Part shown: positions 50,971-59,695 of the stretch, one piece after another | Numbering within the stretch: the stretch's first letter is position 1 | How the letters are laid out: each line of letters opens with the position of its first letter | Assembly: GCF_022808715.1 (NCBI RefSeq) | Contig: NZ_JAKZKX010000014.1 | Location: 33,437-97,436 of the forward strand | Length of the DNA stretch: 64,000 nucleotides | From: Fundidesulfovibrio agrisoli | Lineage (GTDB): Bacteria > Desulfobacterota > Desulfovibrionia > Desulfovibrionales > Desulfovibrionaceae | Direction of reading: 5' to 3' | Translations under genes and position numbers: made by a program | The notes under the pieces: model-generated | The model's input: only the letters and a program-made list of their open reading frames with translations | What the model was told of the DNA's origin: nothing | Database searches by the model: none

Positions 50971-51723
50971 TCAAATTAAGCACTCATAAAAAGGGTCTGG
51001 TCCAGTACGGATCAACCCAAATACTAAATCTTCGATGTCAACGCCATTGCCTTTTAGGAAGGCAAAATTCCCAGGTTTTACGTACTCAACCACACCAGTC
51101 GAAAGCCGAGAATAGCCTTCAAACTGTCTCCAGTCCTTGTAGCCAGGCGAAACGTATTCAAATCCATGCCTCAAGAATATGTTGTATAGCACAGCATAAG
51201 ATCTGCCGATGGAGGTCTTGCCGTCTTCGCGAAGTTTTGACAACCTAAGGTTAGCGTAAGAAACAGCCAACGCCTCCTCTAGTAAGGGGGAGTATGTAAA
51301 TTCAAAAATTTCTCGAAAAATGTTGCAATTGAAATGAAAAATTTCATGAAAATATGTTTTGTAGACAACAAGGCTTAAATAGTTCTTTAGGTCGACTCTT
51401 GTAATATTCCTGAGGTTGTAGTTGTCAATAGCGAATCGTACCATTCCCCAGAAAAAATTAGTAAGGTTATTTTGATAAAGTCTGATTACTCCGGGACTAG
51501 ACATGCACGTATACGAACCTAAGGCGTACTCGTAGTCGGTTGCCTGTTGAGAAAGATAGTCGTTGTCGTTATTGAAATAAACGTCGACTCGTTGATCAAA
51601 AAATAAACCAAGATCGACATTAACACAGGGAACACTGTCGATCAGGACTTCATCCAGTTCTGTAACGGGGAGTTTGTCGATTTCATGTCCAATGGTCTTG
51701 CATAGATCATTCACAATACTCAC
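50971..51723 (-). CDS. Putative gluzincin-type metallopeptidase (HExxH-x18-E)
   Basis: The 250-aa product contains 'HEIFHFNC' at residues 126-133, a canonical zincin HExxH, and a Glu pair at 149-150 ('LLEEALAVSYANL'), i.e. HExxH-x18-E as in gluzincins, where Glu is the third zinc ligand. No signal peptide or membrane span is seen, so it acts in the cytoplasm. GTG 51723 has AGAGGTG upstream. It lies 40 nt behind the WG-repeat gene and 47 nt ahead of the GIY-YIG gene. The rest of the sequence matches nothing I know. Peptidase activity is inferred from the motif. Confidence 0.65.
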   Translation of the reverse strand: MSIVNDLCKTIGHEIDKLPVTELDEVLIDSVPCVNVDLGLFFDQRVDVYFNNDNDYLSQQATDYEYALGSYTCMSSPGVIRLYQNNLTNFFWGMVRFAIDNYNLRNITRVDLKNYLSLVVYKTYFHEIFHFNCNIFREIFEFTYSPLLEEALAVSYANLRLSKLREDGKTSIGRSYAVLYNIFLRHGFEYVSPGYKDWRQFEGYSRLSTGVVEYVKPGNFAFLKGNGVDIEDLVFGLIRTGPDPFYECLI

Positions 51724-51763
51724 GATCGCACCTCTTGTGAAACATTACAAAAGCAACATAAGA

Positions 51764-52690
51764 TTAGCTGTCTACCCATATTGGAGAGAAATTGCTGTCA
51801 AGATATGAGCAGTAGCCATCATTTGTAACTTTTAAAATTCCTGGAAGGACGTAGTGCATTCCTAAACAACTGTTTTCATATATTTCATTCCCCGCGTTAT
51901 CTATGACAACCCAGGACTCGTCTTGAGATTCCGCTCTACGAACTGTTGCAAGGCCACCAAGAAATCTCGATGCCCCTAGGTAGCGTGGCGGAATGACAAA
52001 GGTTCCTGTAAAATCGATAAATCCACAAAAACTATTACGATAACATGCGCATAGACCTTCTGTGAAATTCAAAGTGTTTTCAAAGCACATGTCAACGACT
52101 AGTTGGCCGGATAAGTTTATAAACCCATGCTTGATATAGTCTGAAGTGACAGAGGCCATTCCGTCAGAATATGCGCCTACTGATTCATAATTCAACTGTA
52201 ACAGTTTTTTTCCGTTTATTGACATAACATAATAGCAGCCGTCTTTTTGGTCGTATGCGACTAGTCGTCCATTTCGCGGGGCAAGTGCAGATTCATATTT
52301 TGGTTTAACAATAAATCTAAAATTTCTGTCAATATATCCATACTGTTCGAGTCCGTTTTGGATTATAGATACTCCACATACTCCGTCAAAGTATCCTGTT
52401 GCGTCTGAAAAAACATATCCGCTTTCAGTCCCGGCATCGATATTAATGCAATTCCACATGTCATTTCTCAGGACACAAAGCATGCCATCTGCCGAGACAA
52501 GTATGCTGTCAAAATATGTGTCAACTTTTGTTTCGCCACAGCAGTCTATCACGCCATATTTACTGTTTTGCCCTACAACGGCATAGTCGCCACGAAATGA
52601 AGTGACAAAGTCATACGTAAAGGCAATTTCGCAAGAGCCGTGTGCATTGATAAAACCCCATTTCCCGTTACGCCTGCCCGGAAGTAGCAT
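51764..52690 (-). CDS. WG-repeat protein
   Basis: The 308-aa protein is made of about six to seven WG (KWG) repeats of the form K-x-G-F-I-D/N-x-x-G: 'KWGFINAHG', 'KYGVIDCCG', 'QYGYIDRN', 'KHGFINLSG', 'FCGFIDFTG'. The repeats form beta-hairpin arrays thought to bind proteins or ligands. No signal peptide is visible, unlike many secreted WG proteins. ATG 52690 is one base after the stop of the preceding gene, so both are translationally coupled. A target-recognition role in the operon is inference. Confidence 0.78.
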   Translation of the reverse strand: MLLPGRRNGKWGFINAHGSCEIAFTYDFVTSFRGDYAVVGQNSKYGVIDCCGETKVDTYFDSILVSADGMLCVLRNDMWNCINIDAGTESGYVFSDATGYFDGVCGVSIIQNGLEQYGYIDRNFRFIVKPKYESALAPRNGRLVAYDQKDGCYYVMSINGKKLLQLNYESVGAYSDGMASVTSDYIKHGFINLSGQLVVDMCFENTLNFTEGLCACYRNSFCGFIDFTGTFVIPPRYLGASRFLGGLATVRRAESQDESWVVIDNAGNEIYENSCLGMHYVLPGILKVTNDGYCSYLDSNFSPIWVDS

Positions 52691-52691
52691 C

Positions 52692-53501
52692 TTATGCGCC
52701 CGTGCTGATGATGGTTAAAGATGAAGCTTGACTTGAACTGTATGTGTCAGACATATATAAAATTGTGTTTGGATTTAGAATGTTATTAAATTTTGAAACG
52801 AATGAATCTGTGGCCTCGATGATCTGACTATGAAACAACTCCGAGTCAATGTCAGAAATATGAACAACGCCAATGGTAAGCAGTACAAAAAATTTATTAT
52901 GCAATTTAAATAATTTTCCAAGATGTGATGTATCTAGATGTGTTGGATTGCTGTCAAGGTTGATGATGCTGACCGTGGCCCGTGAGTTTTCAAAGAGGTT
53001 GATTAGTTCATCAATTGACGAACTAATTGTACTTGGGAGTATGTTGAATCGAAGGAGGCAGTCGGTGAGTTTAACTGCACTTTCATGGTTCTCGACTAGT
53101 GCACAAAACTGTTTGTCAAGCCCAACATTGATCAAATTGACCATAGTCTTGTTGTTGCATAAACAATGATATTTTGCATTGTCATGTACGTGTATGTGCA
53201 TGTCAAAACGTCTACTGTTAAGAAGTGTAGTCGCATCATCGGTGCAAGCAATTTCAATTAAGGGGAGTCCGTTGCCAACAAAGCATTGAGATGTGTTCAG
53301 GGAGTCCCTGACGTCCTTTGTGATATTATTACAAGCGTCTACATACATCCCGTGCAACATATCAAGTTCAAAAGATAAACTAATAAGCACGGAAGTTTCT
53401 AGATTACCTGGTTCCATTTTTGTCTCATGTAGTGAGTGTTGAATTTGCAATCCACCAAGTCGAATGCGTTGCTTACTTGCAGAGGGTGGTCCGTTCAGCA
53501 T
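52692..53501 (-). CDS. Unrecognised protein, first gene of the AT-rich operon
   Basis: The 269-aa product is not similar to any family I know. It has mixed alpha/beta character, a His-rich string 'DMHIHVHDNAKYHCLC' near residue 100 and a Rossmann-like strand 'SRATVSIINLDSNP' near 175. There is no signal peptide or long membrane span. The start is uncertain: ATG 53501 has no ribosome-binding site, while ATG 53417 (residue 29) follows GAGA. It is coupled to the WG-repeat gene by a 1-nt gap. Confidence 0.55.
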   Translation of the reverse strand: MLNGPPSASKQRIRLGGLQIQHSLHETKMEPGNLETSVLISLSFELDMLHGMYVDACNNITKDVRDSLNTSQCFVGNGLPLIEIACTDDATTLLNSRRFDMHIHVHDNAKYHCLCNNKTMVNLINVGLDKQFCALVENHESAVKLTDCLLRFNILPSTISSSIDELINLFENSRATVSIINLDSNPTHLDTSHLGKLFKLHNKFFVLLTIGVVHISDIDSELFHSQIIEATDSFVSKFNNILNPNTILYMSDTYSSSQASSLTIISTGA

Positions 53502-53761
53502 TGCTTGGTTGGAATTTAATGTGTTGCATTGACAAATATGCCAATTGTGGTAATGTATTCTGGCTGCAGCGGGAAGATGGCATTTATTTTGTGTGTCAAC
53601 ATCATTGTTCTTCTTTATTTCTTGTTCGAATGGCAGTCAAGCTGGAATAATCATGCATCAACATGGCTCTGGGGGGCAATCCCCCGACAACTATTTAGGG
53701 TTTGTTCTTCTCTGTGTTCTCTGGTGCACAGTGTCTGCTGTTGGCGGCAACAAGTTAAGGA
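53502..53761. other. AT-rich spacer between the island and cca
   Basis: These 260 bp contain the presumed promoter of the five-gene operon; the GC-rich sequence resumes at 53762. A small GGGGG-CAAT-CCCCC hairpin lies at 53672-53685. No gene with a ribosome-binding site, no tRNA and no direct repeat pair could be identified by eye. Confidence 0.5.
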
Positions 53762-54880
53762 TCAGCCTCTGGACTTGACCGAAGATGCCAGCGCCTCGCA
53801 GCGCAACTGGTGCAGCAGCGCCCCGGAGGCCTCGCCCTGGTCCTGCTTGTCCTCGGGCAGCCGCACGGCCAGCACGGCGCGCAGCTCCCGACGGACCTGG
53901 GGCAGCATTACCTCCCCGCCGTCGCAGGCCACCAGCTTGAACATGCGCGAGGTGAGCCTGCGCGCCTCCAGGCGCATGAGCAGGTCCACCTTGGTGCCGG
54001 GGCGCAGCTCCCGGTAGCGGTGGGCGCGCATGTGCTCCCCGGCGGCGGCCATGCCCGCCTCGATGAAGGCCATGGGCAAGCGCAGCCTGCGCCCCAGGGC
54101 CTCGGCGGCGGCCACCCCGGCTTCGTCGTGGCCGTGGTGTCTGGGCAGGCGCTCCGGCGGCGTCAGGGCCTTGCCCAGGTCGTGCGCCAGGGCCATCCAG
54201 ACCAGCAGGGCGTCCCCGGCGGCGCAGTCCATCACGCGGCAAATGTGTTCCAATACGTCTGAATCGTGGTATTGGGCTGGCCCGGCCGGAACGCCCCGGC
54301 AGGCTTCAAGTTCGGCCAGCCAGGGGCGCAGGCAGTCCGTGGCGGCCAGCAGGCGCACGAAGCGCGAGGGTTTGGGCGCGGCCATGGCCTTGGCGGCCTC
54401 GCGGCCCACGCGCTCGGCGGCGTGGCCCTCCAGCAGGCCCTGCCCGGCGGCCTCGCGCATCTGGGCCAGAAGCTCCGGGCTGGGTGAGAAATCGGGGAAC
54501 TGAGCGGCGAAGCGGGCGGCGCGGAACACCCGCACCGGGTCGTCGCGCATGGAGGCGGGGGAGCAGGGCCGCAACACGCTGGCCTGCAGGTCCATAAGGG
54601 CCATGGGATGGGCGTGGATGGCGCCGTCCTCGGCCAGGGCCACGGCGTTGATGGTCAGGTCGCGCAGGAGCAGGTCGCTCTCCAGCGAGCCGCCCCGTGG
54701 CCAGGCGTATTCGCACCCGTCCAGGATAAACACCGGAAAGGACTTGCCGACCAGGCGAGCGGTGGGATACCGCCCCTGGAACATTTCGTGGTCAGCGTGG
54801 ACGACGAGGTAGTCGCGGTCGGTGACGGGCCTGCCCAAGAGCATGTCCCGAACCGCACCGCCAACCAGAAGTATCTGCAT
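53762..54880 (-). CDS. cca: CCA tRNA nucleotidyltransferase / poly(A) polymerase family
   Basis: The 372-aa class II nucleotidyltransferase has 'LVGGAVRDMLLGRPVTDRDYLVV' at the N-terminus (parts: GGAVRDMLLG and the D-x-D of TDRDY), 'RDLTINAVAL', 'DPVRVFRAARFAAQF' (the RNA/NTP-binding head) and a C-terminal HD domain ('MALAHDLGKALTPPE', 'HGHDEAG'), as in the multifunctional E. coli Cca. It adds the 3' CCA to tRNA. ATG 54880 is divergent from birA, whose ribosome-binding site touches it. Confidence 0.88.
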   Translation of the reverse strand: MQILLVGGAVRDMLLGRPVTDRDYLVVHADHEMFQGRYPTARLVGKSFPVFILDGCEYAWPRGGSLESDLLLRDLTINAVALAEDGAIHAHPMALMDLQASVLRPCSPASMRDDPVRVFRAARFAAQFPDFSPSPELLAQMREAAGQGLLEGHAAERVGREAAKAMAAPKPSRFVRLLAATDCLRPWLAELEACRGVPAGPAQYHDSDVLEHICRVMDCAAGDALLVWMALAHDLGKALTPPERLPRHHGHDEAGVAAAEALGRRLRLPMAFIEAGMAAAGEHMRAHRYRELRPGTKVDLLMRLEARRLTSRMFKLVACDGGEVMLPQVRRELRAVLAVRLPEDKQDQGEASGALLHQLRCEALASSVKSRG

Positions 54881-54895
54881 GGAGGTTTCCGATCC

Positions 54896-55867
54896 GTGGC
54901 GGAGATTGATGGTCCTGCGCTGCCGGGGCCCGGGGCGCTCCTCTGGGCTTTGGGGCGGGAGGAGTTGGCGGACCCGCTGTGTCCTGACTCGCTGGCCGGG
55001 AGCCACCCGGCCTGGGAGGAGGATGCTCGCCGCTTCGCTCCTTGGCAAGAGGTTTCGGTGACGTGGTGTTCGGCCTGCTCACAGGAGAAATGGTGGGTTT
55101 CCCCGGTGAGGCGGCAAGGTAGAATTCTGGTGAGCGGCAAGTGTTCCTCGGCCCTGGACGTGGCCCGGCCCCTGGCCGAGAACACCATGTTCGGGGCGTG
55201 GGATTCGGTGCTGGCGGTGTCCCAGTGGGCGGGGCGCGGCCAGCTCAGGCGGCAATGGCTCTCGCCGCCGGGCAACGTGTACGCGGCCCTGGTGCTGCCG
55301 CCCGTGCCCAAGGAATACGATACGCTCTTGCCGCTGATCCTGGGCTATTGCATCGCGGGTTTCCTGCGTTACAAGAAGCTGGACGCTGCCATCAAGTGGC
55401 CCAACGACCTTCTGGTGGCCGAACAGAAGGTTGGCGGCATCCTGGTGGAGGAGCGCAGGGGCGTGGCCCTGGCGGGCATCGGCCTCAACCTTGTCAGCGC
55501 CCCTCCGCCGGACATGCTGCGTGAGGCCCACGCCGTGCCCGCCGGGTATCTGCGCGCGCACGGCCTGAAATCCGGCCCGCTCACGCTATGGGCGGAACTT
55601 GTGGATTTTGTGAAAATATGCTACGAAACTACTCTTCAACAAGGTTCACCCGGTAACGTCGCCGCCATGATCGAGCCTCTTCTGTGCTGGCTGGGCGAAA
55701 CGATTGCGATCCGGGACGGGGATGAAACTCCGTGGACGGCCCGGTTGGCGGGGCTCGCCCAGGACGGAGCGCTCCGAGTCATGCCCGCAGGCGGAGCGGG
55801 CGAAAGACTACTCACTTCTGGCGGCATTTGGCGGGTCCGCGAACACCCCCTCAAGCATCCAGGTTAG
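54896..55867 (+). CDS. birA: Biotin-[acetyl-CoA-carboxylase] ligase BirA
   Basis: The 323-aa protein has a catalytic core with 'QWAGRGQLRRQW' (biotinyl-AMP loop, GRGRxGR variant), 'KWPNDLLV' and 'KVGGILVEE'. GTG 54896 lies 10 nt after GGAGG. The N-terminal ~95 residues do not look like the DNA-binding winged helix of E. coli BirA, so it is probably a non-repressor type, with an unusual N-terminus of unknown fold. It lies 12 nt ahead of pyruvate carboxylase, its likely substrate. Confidence 0.85.
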   Translation: MAEIDGPALPGPGALLWALGREELADPLCPDSLAGSHPAWEEDARRFAPWQEVSVTWCSACSQEKWWVSPVRRQGRILVSGKCSSALDVARPLAENTMFGAWDSVLAVSQWAGRGQLRRQWLSPPGNVYAALVLPPVPKEYDTLLPLILGYCIAGFLRYKKLDAAIKWPNDLLVAEQKVGGILVEERRGVALAGIGLNLVSAPPPDMLREAHAVPAGYLRAHGLKSGPLTLWAELVDFVKICYETTLQQGSPGNVAAMIEPLLCWLGETIAIRDGDETPWTARLAGLAQDGALRVMPAGGAGERLLTSGGIWRVREHPLKHPG

Positions 55868-55879
55868 GGACATCTCACA

Positions 55880-58800
55880 ATGGGCGTGAAGACCTTTCAG
55901 GACGTTCTCCAGGAAATCCAGGGCAAAAAGATTCTCGTTGCCAACAGGGGCATCACCGCGCGGCGCGTGCTGCGCTCCATCCGCGAACGCTTCCAGGCCG
56001 TACCGGTGCTGACCGCCACCAAGGTGGACATGACCTCCCCAGCGGTGGCGGGCGCGCACGAGCTGATCCTGCTCGGCGAAGACCCCCGTGCCTACCTCGA
56101 TCTCGACCTCATCATCCGCGAGGCCAAGGCCAAACGAATCGCGGCCATACATCCCGGCTGGGGCTTCGCCTCGGAGGACCACACCTTCCCCGAGAAGTGC
56201 GCCCAGGCGGGCATCGTGTTCATCGGCCCCACGGCCACGGCCATGAACCTGCTGGGCAACAAGGTCGAGGTGCGCAACCTGGCCCAGAAGCTCGGCATCC
56301 CGGTGGTGCCCGGCTCCACCGCGGCGGTGAGCGTGCCCGAAGCCCGCGAGATCGCCAGCCAGATCACCTTCCCCATCATGCTCAAGGCCGAGGGCGGCGG
56401 CGGCGGGCGCGGCATCTACGTGGTGCACGAGCCCAAGCAGCTGGAGGAGGCCTTCTCCAAGGCTTCGGCCCTGGCCCAGGCCAGCTTCGGCAACCCCCGG
56501 CTCTACGTCGAGAAGTACCTGCGCAGCGTGCGCCACATCGAGATACAGGTCATCGCGGACAAGCACGGCAACGTCCTGGCGCTCGACGAGCGCGACTGCA
56601 CCGTGCAGCGCAACCACCAGAAGCTCGTGGAGATCACCCCCTCCCCCTGGAAGGGCATGACCGCCGAGCTGCGCGACAAGCTCAAGAACTGGTCCGAGAT
56701 GCTCATCAAGAGCGTGGGCTACTACTCGCTGGCCACGGTCGAGTTCCTGGTGGAGCCCGACGGCACCCCCTACCTGATCGAGGTCAACACCCGCCTCCAG
56801 GTGGAGCACGGCATCACCGAGTGCCGCTACGGCATCGACCTCGTGGAGGAGCAGATCGCCGTGGCCTTCGGCGCCAAGCTGCGCTACACGCGCAACAACA
56901 CCAAGGCCTTCAACACCGCCCTGCAGGTGCGCATCAACTGCGAGGACCCGCGCCAGGGCTTCACGCCCAACGCCGGGCTCATCAACCGCTACATCTCTCC
57001 CGGCGGCCCGGGCGTCCGGTTGGACTCCTGCATCTCCGCCGGCTACGAGTTCCCCTCGCAGTACGACTCCGCCGGCGCGCTCCTGGTGGCCTACGGCCGC
57101 AACTGGGAGAAGGTGCTCGGCATCATGGACCGGGCGCTGCGCGAGTACATCGTGGGCGGGCTCAAGACCACCATCCCCTTCCACCTGCAGGTCATCCGCA
57201 ACGCCAAGTTCCGCTCCGGCGACTACGACACCAACTTCGTGGCCACCTCGCCCGACCTGCTGGAATACCGCGACGTGGAGCCCGAGGCCTTCCGCCTCTC
57301 GCGCCTGGTGGCCGACATCTCGGCCAAGGGCTACAACTCCTACGTGCAGCTGGGCGAATACCGCGGCAGGGCGGACAAGCGCGTGGGCCGCTTCACCCCC
57401 GTCATGCCCGTGCTGGACCAGAAGGCCTGGCAGAGCCCCTATCCGCGCGGCGACCGGCAGGCCCTGCTGGACCACATCCGCGATTCGGGCATCGTCCACT
57501 TCGTCGACACCACCACCCGCGACATCACGCAGTCCAACTCCGGCAACCGCTTCCGCCTGGCCGAGGACAAGCTGGTCGGCCCCTACCTGGACAACTGCGG
57601 CTTCCTCTCCCTGGAGAACGGCGGCGGCGCGCACTTCCACGTGGCCATGATGGCCAACATGACCTACCCCTTCACCGAGGCTGAACAGTGGAACTGCTTC
57701 GCGCCCAAGACGTGCAAGCAGCTGCTCATCCGCTCCACCAACGTGCTGGGCTACAAGCCGCAGCCCCGCAACCTCATGCGCCTCACCGGCGAGATGATCT
57801 GCGAGCATTACGACATCATCCGCTGCTTCGACTTCCTGAACCACGTGGAGAACATGCTGCCCTTCGCCGAGGTGGCGCTCAACTCCAAGGCCAACATCTT
57901 CCAGCCCTGCCTCTCGGTCTCCTGGGCCAAGGGCTTCGACGTGCCGCACTACATGGGCGTGCTGGAGGACATCCTGGACATGTGCGCCAAGGTGGCGGGC
58001 GTCTCCAAGAAGAAGGCCACCAAGCTCATCATCCTCTGCCTCAAGGACATGGCCGGCGTGTGCCCGCCGCGTTTCATCTCCGCGCTGATCACCGCCATCC
58101 GCCAGAAGTACCCCGACCTGGTCATCGACTACCACCGCCACTACACCGACGGCCTGTTCGTCCCGGCGGTGGGCGCGGCGGCCAAGGCCGGAGCCCACAT
58201 CGTGGACACCGCCATCGGCGCGGCCGTGCGCTGGTACGGCCAGGGCGAGGTGCTCTCCCAGGCGGCCTACCTGGAGGACGAACTGGGCCTCAAGACCCAG
58301 CTCAACAAGGACATGATCCGCTCCTGCGGCTTCGTGCTCAAGCAGATCATGCCCTACTACGACCGCTACACCGCGCCCTTCTTCCAGGGCATCGACTACG
58401 ACGTGGTGGAGCACGGCATGCCCGGCGGCGCCACCTCCTCCTCGCAGGAGGGCGCGCTCAAGCAGGGCTACATCCACCTGCTGCCCTACATGCTCAAGTT
58501 CCTGGCGGGCACCCGCAAGATCGTGCGCTACCACGACGTGACGCCCGGCTCCCAGATCACCTGGAACACCGCGTTCCTGGCTGTCACCGGGGCCTACAAG
58601 CGCGGCGGCGAGCGCGCCGTGCGCGACATGCTGGAAGTGCTGGAGGCCACCTCGAGCCACCCGGACGAGTGCCTGACCCAGGCCTGCCTGGCCGACCGCC
58701 TCATGCTCTACGCCGACTCCAACGACGCCTTCCGCCAGCTGCTGCTGGGCAAATACGGCAAGCTGCCCCTGGGCTGGCCCGCCGACTGGGTCTACGAGTC

Positions 58801-59581
58801 CGCCTTCGGGGCCGAGTGGGCCGACGCCATCAAGCAGCGCACCACGGAGTCGCCCCTGGCCTCCCTCAAGGACGCGGACCTCTCCGGCGAGTTCGAGTCC
58901 CTGGCCAAGCGCCTGCAGCGCGACCCCTCGGGCGAAGAGTTCGTGATGTACCTGAACCACCCCGGCGACGCCCTCAAGACCATCGAGTTCAAGGGCAAGT
59001 ACGGCGACCCCAACCTCCTGCCCCTGGACGTCTGGTTCGAGGGCCTGGAGCCCGGGCAGGAGATGTTCTTCGAGGATTCGCGCGGCAAGCCCCACACCTT
59101 CACCCTGCTCGACATCGGCCAGCCCGATCCCCAGGGCTACAGCGTGGTGCGCTACGTGCTCGACTCCGAGATCCTCTCCCACCAGGTCAAGGTGGCCGAG
59201 GCCATCGGCGGCGCGTCGGCCGCCAGCGTGGAGATGGCCGACCCGGCCAACCCCTACCACGTGGCCGCGCCCTGCAACGGCGACCTCTGGGTCATGCACG
59301 TGAGCCCGGGCGACTTCCTCAAGCCCGGCCAGGAAGTGTTCAACATCTCGGTGATGAAGCAGGAGAAGTCGGTGCTCTCCCAGGTGGAGGGCGTGGTCAA
59401 GCGCGTGCTGCGCAACGCCGACTACTTCGAGGATAGGAAGATGGTCCCCGTGAAGGAGGGCGAGCTGCTGGTGGAGATCATGCCCGTCAGCAAGGCCTGC
59501 CCCGGTTGCAAGGCCCCCCTGGCCGCGGAAGACTACCACTACTGCCCGTGGTGCGGCCACGGCATGGAGATCGCCGACTAG
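55880..59581 (+). CDS. pyc: Pyruvate carboxylase with C-terminal zinc ribbon
   Basis: The 1233-aa protein contains a biotin carboxylase domain (ATP-grasp, 'MLKAEGGGGGRGIYVV' near residue 172), a carboxyltransferase domain ('DTTTRDITQSNSGNR' near 545, 'CLKDMAGVCPP' near 720, where the carbamylated Lys lies), and a biotinyl domain with 'SVMKQEKS', Lys1160. It makes oxaloacetate from pyruvate. After the biotinyl domain comes an unusual zinc ribbon, 'CPGC...CPWCG', near residues 1206-1225, not part of standard enzymes (~1150 aa). Carboxyltransferase motifs are more divergent than usual, so a related acyl substrate is not excluded. Confidence 0.86.
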   Translation: MGVKTFQDVLQEIQGKKILVANRGITARRVLRSIRERFQAVPVLTATKVDMTSPAVAGAHELILLGEDPRAYLDLDLIIREAKAKRIAAIHPGWGFASEDHTFPEKCAQAGIVFIGPTATAMNLLGNKVEVRNLAQKLGIPVVPGSTAAVSVPEAREIASQITFPIMLKAEGGGGGRGIYVVHEPKQLEEAFSKASALAQASFGNPRLYVEKYLRSVRHIEIQVIADKHGNVLALDERDCTVQRNHQKLVEITPSPWKGMTAELRDKLKNWSEMLIKSVGYYSLATVEFLVEPDGTPYLIEVNTRLQVEHGITECRYGIDLVEEQIAVAFGAKLRYTRNNTKAFNTALQVRINCEDPRQGFTPNAGLINRYISPGGPGVRLDSCISAGYEFPSQYDSAGALLVAYGRNWEKVLGIMDRALREYIVGGLKTTIPFHLQVIRNAKFRSGDYDTNFVATSPDLLEYRDVEPEAFRLSRLVADISAKGYNSYVQLGEYRGRADKRVGRFTPVMPVLDQKAWQSPYPRGDRQALLDHIRDSGIVHFVDTTTRDITQSNSGNRFRLAEDKLVGPYLDNCGFLSLENGGGAHFHVAMMANMTYPFTEAEQWNCFAPKTCKQLLIRSTNVLGYKPQPRNLMRLTGEMICEHYDIIRCFDFLNHVENMLPFAEVALNSKANIFQPCLSVSWAKGFDVPHYMGVLEDILDMCAKVAGVSKKKATKLIILCLKDMAGVCPPRFISALITAIRQKYPDLVIDYHRHYTDGLFVPAVGAAAKAGAHIVDTAIGAAVRWYGQGEVLSQAAYLEDELGLKTQLNKDMIRSCGFVLKQIMPYYDRYTAPFFQGIDYDVVEHGMPGGATSSSQEGALKQGYIHLLPYMLKFLAGTRKIVRYHDVTPGSQITWNTAFLAVTGAYKRGGERAVRDMLEVLEATSSHPDECLTQACLADRLMLYADSNDAFRQLLLGKYGKLPLGWPADWVYESAFGAEWADAIKQRTTESPLASLKDADLSGEFESLAKRLQRDPSGEEFVMYLNHPGDALKTIEFKGKYGDPNLLPLDVWFEGLEPGQEMFFEDSRGKPHTFTLLDIGQPDPQGYSVVRYVLDSEILSHQVKVAEAIGGASAASVEMADPANPYHVAAPCNGDLWVMHVSPGDFLKPGQEVFNISVMKQEKSVLSQVEGVVKRVLRNADYFEDRKMVPVKEGELLVEIMPVSKACPGCKAPLAAEDYHYCPWCGHGMEIAD

Positions 59582-59620
59582 ACGGGTTTGACTTGCCCGC
59601 CCGGCACCGAATCTGATAGC

Positions 59621-59643
59621 GCTCCGCCCCATGAGGGCGGAGC
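59621..59643 (+). promoter_or_regulatory. Hairpin in the pyc-PEP synthase spacer
   Basis: GCTCCGCCC and GGGCGGAGC form a perfect 9-bp stem with a 5-nt loop, with no T tract after it. It sits 52 nt before the start of the next gene and may adjust its relative expression. Confidence 0.4.
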
Positions 59644-59695
59644 CCTAAGACATAAATCTCAAGATGCCTTGTGGATATTCCTAAGGAGGAATCGA

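Noticed and set aside
55808..59632. Open frame of 1274 codons antisense to pyruvate carboxylase
   Set aside because: Composition (very rich in His, Gly, Val, Leu) is typical of antisense frames of high-GC genes, and the plus strand encodes a complete, motif-bearing enzyme.
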